Notes under the pieces: model-generated
What the model was told of the DNA's origin: nothing
Databases searched by the model: none
The model's input: the letters and a program-made list of their open reading frames with translations, nothing else
Source of the DNA: Aquimarina aggregata
Lineage (GTDB): Bacteria; Bacteroidota; Bacteroidia; Flavobacteriales; Flavobacteriaceae
DNA: 64,000 nucleotides
Direction: 5' to 3'
Assembly: GCF_001632745.1 (NCBI RefSeq)
Contig: NZ_LQRT01000024.1
Location: 310,001 to 374,000 of the forward strand
In this document: piece after piece, positions 35,929 to 45,579 of the stretch
Layout: each line of letters begins with the position of its first letter
How positions within the stretch are numbered: position 1 is the stretch's first letter
Program-made: the position numbers and the translations under genes

Positions 35929-37086
35929 TTATTCTAACCAAGATTTGTAATAGTCCTCATCGGCAATTTGCATAGCTTCTTCTGTAACCATAAGGGGTTT
36001 AAAAGTGTCAACCATTACTGCTAATTCATCGGTTTTTGTTTTACCAATGCTTCTCTCGACCGCACCTGGGTGAGGACCGTGAGGTATACCAGCAGGATGT
36101 AGGGATATATGACCTGCATCTACATCATTTCTACTCATAAAATCTCCGTCTACATAATATAAAACTTCATCACTATCGATATTACTATGATTGTAAGGAG
36201 CAGGGATGCTATCAGGGTGATAGTCGTATAACCTAGGAACAAAAGAACAGACTACAAAGGCATCAGTTTCAAAAGTTTGATGCACAGGTGGCGGTTGATG
36301 TATTCGTCCTGTAATAGGTTCAAAATCGTGAATAGAAAAGGCATACGGAAAATTAAATCCATCATAACCAATCACATCAAAAGGATGTGTTGCATAAATC
36401 ATGTCAAAAATTTCATCTTGTTTTTTAACTTTGATTAAGAATTCTCCTTTTTCATCATTTGTTTCTAATTCATAAGGGGCTCTAAGATCTCGTTCGCAAT
36501 AGGGAGAGTGTTCTAATAATTGCCCAAACCAATTACGATACCTTTTTGGGGTATAAATAGGTCTTCTGGATTCTACAATAAATAGGCGGTTATCACTAGT
36601 GTCAAAGTCTAATTTATATATTGTGCCTCTAGGAACGACAATATAATCCCCGTATTTAAAATCTAGATTACCTAGATGACTTCTAAATTTTCCTGAACCA
36701 CGATGTATAAATAGTAGTTCGTCTGAGTCAGTATTTTTATAGAAATAATCTGTAGCAAGGTTTTGAGGAGCAGATAAAATAATACTTACATCACTATTAA
36801 TAAGTACATTTTTCCTACTCTTTAAATAATCTTTTTCGGGATTTACTTTAAAACCATGAAATCGATAAGATTTTATATTATTTTTTATAGCCACTTTTGG
36901 AGCTACACTGTAACTTCCTTTTATTTCTTTTACTTGCGTTGGTCTATGACAATGGTATGAATTTGTAGACATTCCGTCAAAACCAATGGTGCCAAACAGT
37001 TGCTCGTAATATAGATTACCATCTGGTTTTTTAAAGATGGTATGGCGTTTGGGAGGTATGCTCCCTAAAGTATGATAAAAAGGCAT
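35929..37086 (-). CDS. hmgA: Homogentisate 1,2-dioxygenase
   Basis: A 385-residue enzyme opening the homogentisate ring, the step after hppD. Family signatures are YKLDFD in the cupin barrel, HQPPPVHQTFE and the C-terminal SLHPAGIPHGPHPGAVE, the last carrying the iron-binding His and Glu residues. It is shorter than the 430-445 residues of many bacterial and animal forms, as usual in Bacteroidota. No maleylacetoacetate isomerase or fumarylacetoacetase gene is in the window. Confidence 0.95.
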   Translation of the reverse strand: MPFYHTLGSIPPKRHTIFKKPDGNLYYEQLFGTIGFDGMSTNSYHCHRPTQVKEIKGSYSVAPKVAIKNNIKSYRFHGFKVNPEKDYLKSRKNVLINSDVSIILSAPQNLATDYFYKNTDSDELLFIHRGSGKFRSHLGNLDFKYGDYIVVPRGTIYKLDFDTSDNRLFIVESRRPIYTPKRYRNWFGQLLEHSPYCERDLRAPYELETNDEKGEFLIKVKKQDEIFDMIYATHPFDVIGYDGFNFPYAFSIHDFEPITGRIHQPPPVHQTFETDAFVVCSFVPRLYDYHPDSIPAPYNHSNIDSDEVLYYVDGDFMSRNDVDAGHISLHPAGIPHGPHPGAVERSIGKTKTDELAVMVDTFKPLMVTEEAMQIADEDYYKSWLE

Positions 37087-37138
37087 TGTAACTTAAGTTT
37101 TAAGGATTAACTATTTTTTAAAAAAGCAAATAGTAAAC

Positions 37139-37171
37139 CTGCCTTATTCCGGATTACGCTTAATAAGGTAG
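37139..37171 (-). terminator. Possible terminator of the uvrC-patatin unit
   Basis: A 10-bp stem (37139-37148 with 37162-37171, one G-U in RNA) downstream of the patatin-like gene stop. The T-run on the minus strand is separated from the stem by about 15 bases, so this may be a 3' stabiliser rather than a true terminator. Confidence 0.4.
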
Positions 37172-37258
37172 TGTAATAGTAGTAATAAATCCTGCCAAAA
37201 CAAGTTCATAATAGTACAAATATCGGAAATATTTCTATTCTTTTAAGTTTCAAATTAC

Positions 37259-39544
37259 TTAAAACCAAAAACCAACACTAAAGAACCATTGACTTTCATT
37301 TAATTCTGGAGAGTAGGTGTATTTTATTTGTACCGGACCTCCGAATGTTTCTAATCCGTAACCTAAGGCATATCCACTAAACTCGGGGTCTTCAAACCAT
37401 CTTCCTGTACTAAACAGTTTATTACCAACATTAGCAAAGTTGGCTGTTGCGTTGATATGATTTTTTTTAATAAACTCATAGTCAAGGGCAACAAGTGCTT
37501 TTGCAAAACTTTGTCCGGTAATACCTAGAAAATCATATCCATAAAAAGGCACAAAATTATTAATTGTTTTAGCTCCAAAACCACCAAGTAGAAAACCTAA
37601 AGAGTTGATGGCATTGTTTCCTATTTTGGTACCGGCTTCTGCACTCATATTAAGAGACAACTTGCTTGATAAAGATGTGGCATAACCAAGTTGCGCTTTG
37701 GCAATAGAAAACTCATCGAAGCTATTTGTGAAATCAGACGATAAAAGATAAGAATGAACATCTCCTTCAAAAAACACACCTCGTTTGGGAAAATATTTAT
37801 TGTCGTAGGTGTCAAATTTAATATAACCAAAAGCACTCCAGTAATCACTATCATCAAATACGGTTCTCGGGATTTGATCTTGATCTTCCCCAAAGGTTTC
37901 AGAAATGATTTGTAAGCGTTTATATTCTGCACCCAAACCAACCGAAAATGTCTGTTTTAATAATGTTTCTGCATATACTTGTACATTAAAATCAGTATAA
38001 TTTATATCAATAGTATTAATGTCTAAAGTGGGAATTTCTCCAAATTGTCCAATAAAATCAAAGTCAAATGCTTTTTTAAAATTAGTATATCGATACTTTA
38101 ATCCAGTGCTCCAATAGAATCCTTTATCGATATAATAATCTAGGTTGTAGCGAATGTTGTCACCTAAAATCACATCTAAGGATAGTACATCATTGTTTAC
38201 TAGCAGGCTTTTTTTTGTTACATTTACTAGTGCTGCAGTTTGATACAAATCGTCATAATGTAATCCAAAACGCAAAAGCATTTTGTTTTGACTTTCTTTG
38301 ACGTTAACAACTAATTCTTTGCCTTCTTCGGTATCTACTAACTTGTGACTAACCCGATCAAAATTTCCTGTTGCTGACAGGTTGTTTATACCTTCATTTA
38401 ACTTTTGATAAGTAGTAACACTCGGTGTTTTGAGTTTCAATTTTCCTTTAATATAGGCTCGGGTATATCTTTTATGTCCAGAGATTTTTAAACTATTGAT
38501 CACTAGATTTTCTAAATTTTTTGGAACTTTGGCTATAGGCTCAGATGGTTGCTGTCTGCTGGCTATATCCTTAAGTTTGTCAAAATTAGATTTTGCCGCT
38601 TTTTCTCCGTTGGCTATTATTTCATCGGCTTTATCAAATGAAACTACAGAAAAATCCATTATAGATGGTTTTAAATAAAGATCGGTCTGCGAAACTTTAT
38701 CTTTCATGGCTTTATAGGTGCGAAAATTGCTTATTTGTAACATGATATTCGTTACAGAATTAAGTTGTTCACTAGGCAATAAACTATCTTGTACGTCAAC
38801 GCCAATTACAATTTCTGCTCCTTTCTGTTTAATTTCTTTCACAGGATAATTGTTTGTTACCCCACCATCGGTCATTAAAATTCCGTTTAACTCAATTGGA
38901 CTAAAAATAGAAGGAAGTGCACCACTAGCAGCAACAGCTTCTGGTAAATATCCTTTATCTAGAAGTACTTCTTCACCAGTTTCTATATTAGTAGACATAC
39001 AGAAAAAAGGTATTGGTAATTCATTAAAGTCATAAATATCGTTTACATGAGCTGTATATCTTGAGAGTTGATTGTAAAAATTTTGCCCTTTTGAAAGTCC
39101 CTTTGGTAGTCCTACCTTAAAATTGTCGAAAGGCAAAGTAATTGCATATTTCTGGGCGTCTTCTTTTTCATAGAATGTCTTAGCTTCTCTAGGAAGTTGA
39201 TCTTGAAGCAAGGCTTCAAAATTGACTGCTCTAAAAATTGAATCAAGTTGTTTTGCTCGATAGCCCGAAGCATATAAGGCTCCTACTATAGCCCCCATAC
39301 TAGTACCTCCTATATAATCTATACGAACTCCTGCTTCTTCAATGATTTTTAAAACGCCAATATGTGCTAACCCTTTTGCGCCGCCACCGCTAAGCACTAA
39401 ACCAACTTTTAGGTCTTCGGGTTGATCAACATTAAGTGTGTCGATATTTTCTTTGACTTGAGACCAGTGTATTTGCGAAAAGAACATTGCAGATAGTAAC
39501 AATACCCTAGTTAATATATTTCTTAAGATATATTTTTCGTTCAC
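37259..39544 (-). CDS. Patatin-like phospholipase fused to Omp85-type barrel
   Basis: A 761-residue protein with a signal peptide (residues about 1-29). The patatin domain (about 45-230) has the oxyanion motif GGGAKGLAHIG, the nucleophile elbow GTSMG and the Asp of DGGVTNNYP, so the Ser-Asp dyad is complete. A POTRA-like segment (about 340-415) and a C-terminal 16-strand Omp85-type barrel ending WFFSVGFWF follow. This is the PlpD/type Vd layout, in which the barrel anchors the lipase at the outer membrane. It starts 2 bp after uvrC stops, so they are cotranscribed. Confidence 0.9.
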   Translation of the reverse strand: MNEKYILRNILTRVLLLSAMFFSQIHWSQVKENIDTLNVDQPEDLKVGLVLSGGGAKGLAHIGVLKIIEEAGVRIDYIGGTSMGAIVGALYASGYRAKQLDSIFRAVNFEALLQDQLPREAKTFYEKEDAQKYAITLPFDNFKVGLPKGLSKGQNFYNQLSRYTAHVNDIYDFNELPIPFFCMSTNIETGEEVLLDKGYLPEAVAASGALPSIFSPIELNGILMTDGGVTNNYPVKEIKQKGAEIVIGVDVQDSLLPSEQLNSVTNIMLQISNFRTYKAMKDKVSQTDLYLKPSIMDFSVVSFDKADEIIANGEKAAKSNFDKLKDIASRQQPSEPIAKVPKNLENLVINSLKISGHKRYTRAYIKGKLKLKTPSVTTYQKLNEGINNLSATGNFDRVSHKLVDTEEGKELVVNVKESQNKMLLRFGLHYDDLYQTAALVNVTKKSLLVNNDVLSLDVILGDNIRYNLDYYIDKGFYWSTGLKYRYTNFKKAFDFDFIGQFGEIPTLDINTIDINYTDFNVQVYAETLLKQTFSVGLGAEYKRLQIISETFGEDQDQIPRTVFDDSDYWSAFGYIKFDTYDNKYFPKRGVFFEGDVHSYLLSSDFTNSFDEFSIAKAQLGYATSLSSKLSLNMSAEAGTKIGNNAINSLGFLLGGFGAKTINNFVPFYGYDFLGITGQSFAKALVALDYEFIKKNHINATANFANVGNKLFSTGRWFEDPEFSGYALGYGLETFGGPVQIKYTYSPELNESQWFFSVGFWF

Positions 39545-39546
39545 AA

Positions 39547-41346
39547 TTACTCTTTTTTAGAAAGGTAGTAATTAAATACTTTAGTTGCTCTAGCGTTTCC
39601 AATAACCTGAGATAGTTCTTCTTTGGACGCTGTGCTAATTCGTTTTACTGATCTAAAATGTTTTAATAATTCTATTACGGTCTTTTCTCCTACACCCGGA
39701 ATATCATCCAACTCTGTCTCTAAAGCAGCTTTACTTCTTTTTTGCCTGTGAAAAGTGATTCCGAATCGATGTGCTTCATTACGTAAATGTTGAATAACTT
39801 TCAGTGATTCTGATTTTTTGTCTAAGTACAGGGGTATCGAGTCCCCGGGATAGTAAATTTCTTCTAACCTTTTGGCAATTCCGATAATAGTTATTTTACC
39901 TCTTAGATTTAAGTCATCAAGTGCTTTTAATCCTGAGGATAATTGTCCTTTACCACCATCAACAATAACCAATTGTGGTAGTGGTTGTTCTTCCTCTAGT
40001 AATCGTTTATATCTGCGGTACACAACTTCTTCCATAGAAGCAAAATCATTTGGACCTTCAACAGTCTTAATATTAAATTTCCGGTATTCTTTTTTTGCAG
40101 GTTTTCCATTTTTGAACACCACACAAGCGGCTACCGGATTGGTTCCTTGTATATTAGAGTTGTCAAAACATTCTATATGGGTTGGTTCTTCGGGTAGTCT
40201 TAAATCTTTTTTCATTTGTGCCATCAATCGTTTTACATGACGATCAGGATCAATGATTTTAATTTGTTTAAAACGTTCTTGTCTAAAGTACTTTGCGTTT
40301 CGTAAGGATAAGTCAACAATCTTTTTTTTATCTCCTAATTGAGGAACGGTAATTTTTAAACTGGTACCAATATCCACTTTAAAAGGAACGTATATCTCTT
40401 TAGATTCGGATCCAAAACGTTGTCGTAGTTCGATAATAGCTAGTTCTAAAAGTTCCTTATCAGATTCGTCTAATTTCTTTTTAATTTCTGTAGTATGCGA
40501 TCGTATAATGGCACCATAAGACAGTTGGAAAAAATTAACATACCCATAGGATTCGTCTGAGATGATAGAGAAAACATCGACGTTACTTATATTAGGGTTT
40601 ACTACAGTAGATTTTGCTTGATATTTTTCAAGAACTTCAACTTTTTCTTTGATTATTTGGGCCTCTTCAAACTCCATTTTTTCTGCATGCTCTGCCATTT
40701 GTTTTCTAAACCTATTTAAAGAATCTTTAAAATTTCCTTTTACGATTTGTCTTATGGCGTTTAGATTTTCGTTGTATTCATTTTCATCTTGTAGCCCTTC
40801 ACAAGGTCCCTTACAGTTTCCTAAATGATATTCTAAACAAAGTTTGTATTTGCCATTATTAATTTTTTCTTGAGATAAATCGTAATTACAAGTTCTAAGC
40901 TGATAAAGTCCTTTAATAAGATCAAGTAAAGTGTTAACTGTTTTAAAATTAGTGTAAGGACCGTAATATTCTGATCCATCTTTAATTAAATTTCTTGTAG
41001 GAAAGATTCTTGGAAAGCGTTCTTTTTTAATACATATCCAAGGATACGTTTTATCATCCTTAAGCATAACATTAAAACGAGGCTGATGCTTTTTTATAAG
41101 ATTATTCTCAAGTAATAGTGCGTCTGTTTCTGTTTCTACAACAATATGTTTAATCGAATGAATTTTCTTAACAAGAACCTTAGTCTTGTAATTATCGTGA
41201 CTTTTAGTAAAATAAGAAGCTACCCGTTTTTTTAAATTTTTAGCTTTACCTATATACAGTAACTTATCATCTTTATCATAGTATTGATATACACCAGGAT
41301 CGGTAGGTAATGTTTTAAGCTGTATGTCTAAAGAAGTTTCAAGCAT
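39547..41346 (-). CDS. uvrC: Excinuclease ABC subunit C
   Basis: A 599-residue nucleotide-excision repair nuclease. The N-terminal GIY-YIG domain shows PGVYQYYDKDDKLLYIGKAK (residues about 17-36) and the conserved Arg in LKKRVASYF. The UVR motif for UvrB binding is MEFEEAQIIKEKVEVLEKY near residue 215. The C-terminal RNase H-like domain has ECFDNSNIQGTNPVA and VIVDGGKGQL. A helix-hairpin-helix pair (DIPGVGEKTVIELLKHF) closes the protein. All catalytic segments look intact. Confidence 0.97.
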   Translation of the reverse strand: MLETSLDIQLKTLPTDPGVYQYYDKDDKLLYIGKAKNLKKRVASYFTKSHDNYKTKVLVKKIHSIKHIVVETETDALLLENNLIKKHQPRFNVMLKDDKTYPWICIKKERFPRIFPTRNLIKDGSEYYGPYTNFKTVNTLLDLIKGLYQLRTCNYDLSQEKINNGKYKLCLEYHLGNCKGPCEGLQDENEYNENLNAIRQIVKGNFKDSLNRFRKQMAEHAEKMEFEEAQIIKEKVEVLEKYQAKSTVVNPNISNVDVFSIISDESYGYVNFFQLSYGAIIRSHTTEIKKKLDESDKELLELAIIELRQRFGSESKEIYVPFKVDIGTSLKITVPQLGDKKKIVDLSLRNAKYFRQERFKQIKIIDPDRHVKRLMAQMKKDLRLPEEPTHIECFDNSNIQGTNPVAACVVFKNGKPAKKEYRKFNIKTVEGPNDFASMEEVVYRRYKRLLEEEQPLPQLVIVDGGKGQLSSGLKALDDLNLRGKITIIGIAKRLEEIYYPGDSIPLYLDKKSESLKVIQHLRNEAHRFGITFHRQKRSKAALETELDDIPGVGEKTVIELLKHFRSVKRISTASKEELSQVIGNARATKVFNYYLSKKE

Positions 41347-41526
41347 ATTCCATTGGTAAAGTTAAGGGTTTACAGGGTTGAAGTATAATCCTTAAAGGTT
41401 TAATTTTTGTTAAATCATAGTCAAAATTATCATTTTTAATGCGTAAACCCGTTTTAAAAGTAGGTTAATTCCTTAATACAGATTGATTTTTATTACATTA
41501 GTAGTCCCAATAGCAATGTTATTTTT

Positions 41527-41955
41527 TTGAAACGAGAAAAGAAAATAATTGGCCGAACTGATAAAGCGGATTTTCCTCTTTTAGAACTGTTAGCTATCGA
41601 TACCAAAATCGATACTGGAGCGTATACTTCTTCAATTCATTGTGTTGATATAAAAGAAATTGATCAGACATTACAGTGTAGCTTTCTAGATGCTACGCAT
41701 CCAGAATATAATGGCAAAAAGTTCACATTTAAAAATTATGACATTACTGCTGTTAAAGGGAGTACTGGAAAAGTTGAAATGTGCTTTGCAATAAAGACCC
41801 AAATTAAAATTTTTGATAAAACACACCCCATAATCCTTAACCTATCTCCGCATGAGGATGTGTGTTTTCCTATTCATATCGGAAGAAAGTTTTTAAGCGG
41901 AAAGTTTTTAGTTGATCCTCAATTAGAAAACCAGTCTCATAACCAAAAATTGTAA
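41527..41955 (+). CDS. RimB-like ATP-dependent zinc protease family protein
   Basis: A 142-residue protein of the Zn_protease/RimK-associated family (PF05618-type). The core is the aspartyl-protease-like IDTKIDTGAYTSSIHC (residues about 22-37), with the later HIGRKFLSGKFLVDP strand. The start is a TTG at 41527; the nearest upstream ATG is out of frame. Its stop overlaps the ATG of rimK (TAATG). In Pseudomonas, RimB of this family works with RimK in ribosomal protein S6 glutamation. The same role is likely here but inferred. Confidence 0.85.
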   Translation: MKREKKIIGRTDKADFPLLELLAIDTKIDTGAYTSSIHCVDIKEIDQTLQCSFLDATHPEYNGKKFTFKNYDITAVKGSTGKVEMCFAIKTQIKIFDKTHPIILNLSPHEDVCFPIHIGRKFLSGKFLVDPQLENQSHNQKL

Positions 41956-42827
41956 TGAATATAAAAATCTTGTCACGAAGCGCAAATTTGTATTCTACAA
42001 ATGTTCTTGTTCAAGCTGCTGTAAAACGTAAACACAGCGTACAAGTTATAGATCCTTTAAATTGTGACATCGTAATCGAAAGACAAAAACCCGAGATTTA
42101 TTATCGAGGTAGAAAACTAGATCATGTCGATGCTGTTATCCCGAGAATAGGATCTTCTACTACTTTTTATGGAACAGCAGTTGTACGACAATTCGAGATG
42201 ATGAATGTGTTTACAACGCTAAAATCTCAAGCGTTATTGCAGTCCAGAGATAAACTAAGAAGTTTGCAGATATTATCAAAGGCAGGATTGGGTTTGCCAA
42301 AAACAGTATTCACGAATTATTCTAAAGATGTATCCGAAGTGATTTCTCATGTAGGGGGAGCGCCACTGATAATTAAGTTATTAGAAGGAACACAAGGACT
42401 TGGAGTGGTTTTGGCAGAAACGCAAACGGCAGCAGAGTCAGTTTTAGAAGCATTTAATGGATTACAAGCAAGAGTAATAGTACAAGAGTTTATACGTGAA
42501 GCTAAAGGAGCAGATATAAGAGCTTTTGTAGTAGATGGAGAGGTTGTTGGTGCAATGAAAAGACAAAGCAAAGAAGGTGAATTTAGATCTAATTTACATA
42601 GGGGAGGTACAGCATCATTGATACGTCTAAGTAGACATGAAGAACAAGCGGCAATTATGGCTGCTAAATCATTAAAAATGGGAGTAGCAGGGGTTGATAT
42701 GTTACAAAGTAAACGGGGACCCTTAATTCTAGAAGTTAATTCTTCGCCAGGATTAGAAGGTATAGAAACTGTTACAGGAAGAGATATTGCTAAAACGATT
42801 ATTCGTTATATAGAAAGAAGTTTATAA
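41955..42827 (+). CDS. rimK: RimK-type ATP-grasp glutamate ligase
   Basis: A 290-residue ATP-grasp ligase. ATP-binding features are KLLEGTQGLGVVLAE (near 137-151), VQEFIREAKGADIRAFVVDG and the C-terminal Mg-site LEVNSSPGLEGIE. The E. coli enzyme adds glutamate to the C-terminus of ribosomal protein S6 and makes poly-alpha-glutamate. Length and motifs match that group rather than LysX or cyanophycin synthetase. It is translationally coupled to the upstream RimB-like gene and lies 6 bp before the AstE-like gene. Confidence 0.92.
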   Translation: MNIKILSRSANLYSTNVLVQAAVKRKHSVQVIDPLNCDIVIERQKPEIYYRGRKLDHVDAVIPRIGSSTTFYGTAVVRQFEMMNVFTTLKSQALLQSRDKLRSLQILSKAGLGLPKTVFTNYSKDVSEVISHVGGAPLIIKLLEGTQGLGVVLAETQTAAESVLEAFNGLQARVIVQEFIREAKGADIRAFVVDGEVVGAMKRQSKEGEFRSNLHRGGTASLIRLSRHEEQAAIMAAKSLKMGVAGVDMLQSKRGPLILEVNSSPGLEGIETVTGRDIAKTIIRYIERSL

Positions 42828-42833
42828 AAGAAA

Positions 42834-43814
42834 ATGACAAAAACGACAAAAGATAATGTGCTTAATATTCTTGGTAATGAAGTTCCTTTAGGAGCCAGTA
42901 CTACCATAAATTTTAATATAGCAAAACTATATACATCCACTAAAGTAGAGATACCTATAATTATAGAAAGGTCTAAAGAACCAGGGCCAACAGTACTTAT
43001 TACGGCAGGAATTCATGGAGATGAAATAAATGGAGTAGAAGTCGTACGACAAATAATCGCTAAAAAAATTAATAAACCTAAAAGAGGAAGTATTATTTGT
43101 ATTCCTGTGCTTAATGTATTTGGGTTTTTAAGTATGAACCGTTTTTTTCCAGATGGTAGAGATCTCAATCGAGTTTTTCCTGGTACAAAAAACGGATCAT
43201 TGGCAAGTCGCTTTGCATTTCAGTTTATTAATGAAATATTACCATCTGCTGATTTTTGTTTGGACTTTCATACGGGTGGAGCTAGTAGATTTAATGCCGC
43301 GCATATAAGAGTAGATCCAAATAATGAAAGGTTAATCGAATTGGCAAAAATATTTAATGCACCTTTTATACTTCTAAGTAAGAATCTGGCAGGTTCTTAT
43401 CGAGCTACTTGCGCAAAAAAAGGCAAAGATATATTGTTGTTTGAAGGCGGAAAATCACAGAATTGTAGTAAAGAAATAGCAATAGAAGGAGTGCAAGGAA
43501 CAATGCGTATTCTGCACCATTTGGATATGCTAGACAATACATTTGAAATGCCTACTAAAAAATCAAATAGTATTGTAATTAGAAATAGTAGCTGGCTTAG
43601 AGCTAAATATAGCGGATTACTTCATATAAAAATACCTATTAGTAAACATGTTGAAAAAGGCGAGATTCTCGCTACAATAACCGATCCTTATGGTAAAATG
43701 AGACATGTTGTTAAAGCTAATACCGAAGGGTATGTTATCAATGCCAACGAGGCGCCAATTGTATATAAAGGAGATGCAATTTTTAGAATTACAAAGGAAT
43801 TGATACATGAATAA
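42834..43814 (+). CDS. Succinylglutamate desuccinylase/aspartoacylase family protein
   Basis: A 326-residue zinc carboxypeptidase-like protein (AstE/AspA group, M14 superfamily). The zinc site is His and Glu in GIHGDEINGVE (near 60-70) and His in LDFHTGGASRF. A biotinyl/lipoyl-like beta-domain closes the C-terminus. The specific substrate is not readable; adjacency to rimK suggests an amide of glutamate, which is inference. It overlaps the formyl-THF ligase gene by 8 bp. Confidence 0.88.
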   Translation: MTKTTKDNVLNILGNEVPLGASTTINFNIAKLYTSTKVEIPIIIERSKEPGPTVLITAGIHGDEINGVEVVRQIIAKKINKPKRGSIICIPVLNVFGFLSMNRFFPDGRDLNRVFPGTKNGSLASRFAFQFINEILPSADFCLDFHTGGASRFNAAHIRVDPNNERLIELAKIFNAPFILLSKNLAGSYRATCAKKGKDILLFEGGKSQNCSKEIAIEGVQGTMRILHHLDMLDNTFEMPTKKSNSIVIRNSSWLRAKYSGLLHIKIPISKHVEKGEILATITDPYGKMRHVVKANTEGYVINANEAPIVYKGDAIFRITKELIHE

Positions 43815-44376
43815 AAAGGATTTACGTAACAAGTATAAGGCGTTGAGATTAGAACTAAATGGAGAAAAAATTGAAGACCTTAGTATAGATGTAGCCAACC
43901 GAATGTTACAATTACCTATTTGGGAAAAATCCTATTATCATCTTTTTTTACCAATAGAAAAACAAAAAGAAATTAATACAGAATACCTTCTTCATATCCT
44001 TCAGGGAAAAGACAAGAATGTTATTGTATCTAAAAGTAATTTTAAAGATAATACCCTAGAACATATTTTACTTACAGATAACACAGTACTTAAATCAAAT
44101 GCTTGGGGAATACCAGAACCAGTAGATGGAATCCCAATTCCTGAAGAAAAAATAGAAGTAGTTTTTGTGCCTTTATTGGCTTTTGATAAAAATGGAAATC
44201 GTGTAGGCTATGGGAAAGGTTTTTATGATAAGTTTTTAGAAAAATGTAATGCAGATACTTTAAAAATAGGCTTATCTTTTTTTGAATCAGAACAAGAAAT
44301 TGTCGATGTGTTGCCAACGGATATTAGTCTTGATATTTGTGTTACTCCTCTAAAAACATATTATTTTAAGAATTAA
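43807..44376 (+). CDS. 5-formyltetrahydrofolate cyclo-ligase
   Basis: A 189-residue enzyme that converts 5-formyl-THF to 5,10-methenyl-THF with ATP. Signatures are the N-terminal KKDLRNKYKALR helix, the FVPLLAFDKNGNRVGYGKGFYD block (near residues 119-140, the nucleotide site) and the DICVTPLKTYYF end. It is the last gene of the rimB-rimK-AstE unit and overlaps it by 8 bp, so it is cotranscribed. The folate link to the other genes is not obvious. Confidence 0.95.
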   Translation: MNKKDLRNKYKALRLELNGEKIEDLSIDVANRMLQLPIWEKSYYHLFLPIEKQKEINTEYLLHILQGKDKNVIVSKSNFKDNTLEHILLTDNTVLKSNAWGIPEPVDGIPIPEEKIEVVFVPLLAFDKNGNRVGYGKGFYDKFLEKCNADTLKIGLSFFESEQEIVDVLPTDISLDICVTPLKTYYFKN

Positions 44377-44438
44377 TTAACATTTCTTGTATTCGATAAT
44401 ACTTTGTTATATATTCGACATATATAATTACCCCTATA

Positions 44439-44834
44439 ATGTCCCAAAGTTTTCAAAGTGTTTGCATCATAGACGATGACAATATTTATATTAATCTAGT
44501 TAGTAAAATAATAGAACTAAGAAGGTTGTCAAAATCGGTTTTAGTTTTTAATAACGGTAAAGAAGCTTTAGACTTCTTTTTAGCTTCTCTACAAAATGGT
44601 GGAAAAATACCAGAAGTGATATTTCTTGATATTAACATGCCTATAATGGATGGGTGGGAGTTTTTGAAAGAATTTTCGAAAATTAAAAACCAAGGTTTTT
44701 CAAATATCAATCTTTATGTAGTTAGTTCATCGATAGATTCTAGAGATATCGAAAGAGCTAAGGCAATAGATATCGTTTCAGACTATATTGCTAAGCCAAT
44801 AAAATTGAATGATTTTGAAAGAATACTAATGTAA
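44439..44834 (+). CDS. Stand-alone response regulator receiver domain
   Basis: A 131-residue CheY-type protein with no output domain. The acidic pocket is DDD near residues 11-13, the phospho-acceptor is the Asp of FLDINMPIMDGWEF (near 67), the Ser/Thr switch is VVSSS, and the Lys is in IAKPI. Single-domain receivers act in phosphorelays or by protein binding. No histidine kinase gene is in the window, so its partner is elsewhere. Confidence 0.92.
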   Translation: MSQSFQSVCIIDDDNIYINLVSKIIELRRLSKSVLVFNNGKEALDFFLASLQNGGKIPEVIFLDINMPIMDGWEFLKEFSKIKNQGFSNINLYVVSSSIDSRDIERAKAIDIVSDYIAKPIKLNDFERILM

Positions 44835-44847
44835 AAATTAGTGTTTA

Positions 44848-45462
44848 TTATAGCTCTTCTTCCTGTTTTGGAAATGCTTTTTTATAAAATACTATAAGTA
44901 AGAATACACCAACACTAATAGCCGAGTCGGCAATATTAAATACTGGGTCAAAGAAAGAAAAATGTTCACCACCCCAGAATGGTATCCAATCAGGTAGAAT
45001 ATCATCATAAAATGTAAATTGAATCATGTCAACTACCTTGCCATAAAATAAGGTTTCATATCCACCATCTGCAGGCAAAAAGCTTGCAATATTTACTCGA
45101 GTACTTTCTTCAAAAAGAACCCCGTATAAAACAGAATCAATTATGTTTCCAAAAGCTCCTGCAAAAATTAGGGCAATACAAAATGTAAGTATCTTTGGAC
45201 TGTTTTTTCGGATAGAATCATAAAGCCAGTATCCGATACCTGAAATAGCCACTAATCTAAATAATGTAAGAATAAGTTTTCCATAACTACCAGGAAGTTC
45301 TACTCCCCAAGCCATTCCTTTATTTTCTACAAAAACTATTCGAAACCAACTTAGAACTTTTACTTCTTCATGAAGACTAAAATGTGTCTTAATATATACT
45401 TTACTAATTTGATCAATAAGCAATACTAAGATTATAACTAAGATTGATTTCTTTAAGGACAT
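44848..45462 (-). CDS. lspA: Lipoprotein signal peptidase (SPase II)
   Basis: A 204-residue aspartyl peptidase of the inner membrane that cleaves prolipoproteins. The four-helix layout is clear, and the catalytic Asp residues are in FGNIIDSVLYG and FNIADSAISVG. It carries an insert of about 28 residues between VLYG and FYGKVVDMI relative to the compact proteobacterial enzyme, as often seen in Flavobacteriia. It is transcribed alone; in many flavobacteria lspA follows ileS and the DksA-like gene, which here lie 6.5 kb away. Confidence 0.93.
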   Translation of the reverse strand: MSLKKSILVIILVLLIDQISKVYIKTHFSLHEEVKVLSWFRIVFVENKGMAWGVELPGSYGKLILTLFRLVAISGIGYWLYDSIRKNSPKILTFCIALIFAGAFGNIIDSVLYGVLFEESTRVNIASFLPADGGYETLFYGKVVDMIQFTFYDDILPDWIPFWGGEHFSFFDPVFNIADSAISVGVFLLIVFYKKAFPKQEEEL

Positions 45463-45498
45463 ATAGATATTGATTTGCTAGGCACTTATGGCAATGGG

Positions 45499-45506
45499 CA
45501 AAAATA
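45499..45506 (-). promoter_or_regulatory. Candidate -7 element of lspA
   Basis: Minus-strand TATTTTTG is an exact TAnnTTTG box placed 37 bp before the lspA start, giving a leader of about 30 bases. No good TTTG -33 element is seen at the proper spacing. Confidence 0.4.
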
Positions 45507-45579
45507 GTATTTTATTTTATTTCTATGGTAGATTGAGTTAAAATATGATGATATTGAATAAGATATACTAAAATAGAAA

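Noticed and set aside
39872..40240. 122-codon plus-strand frame
   Set aside because: Antisense to the RNase H-like domain of uvrC.
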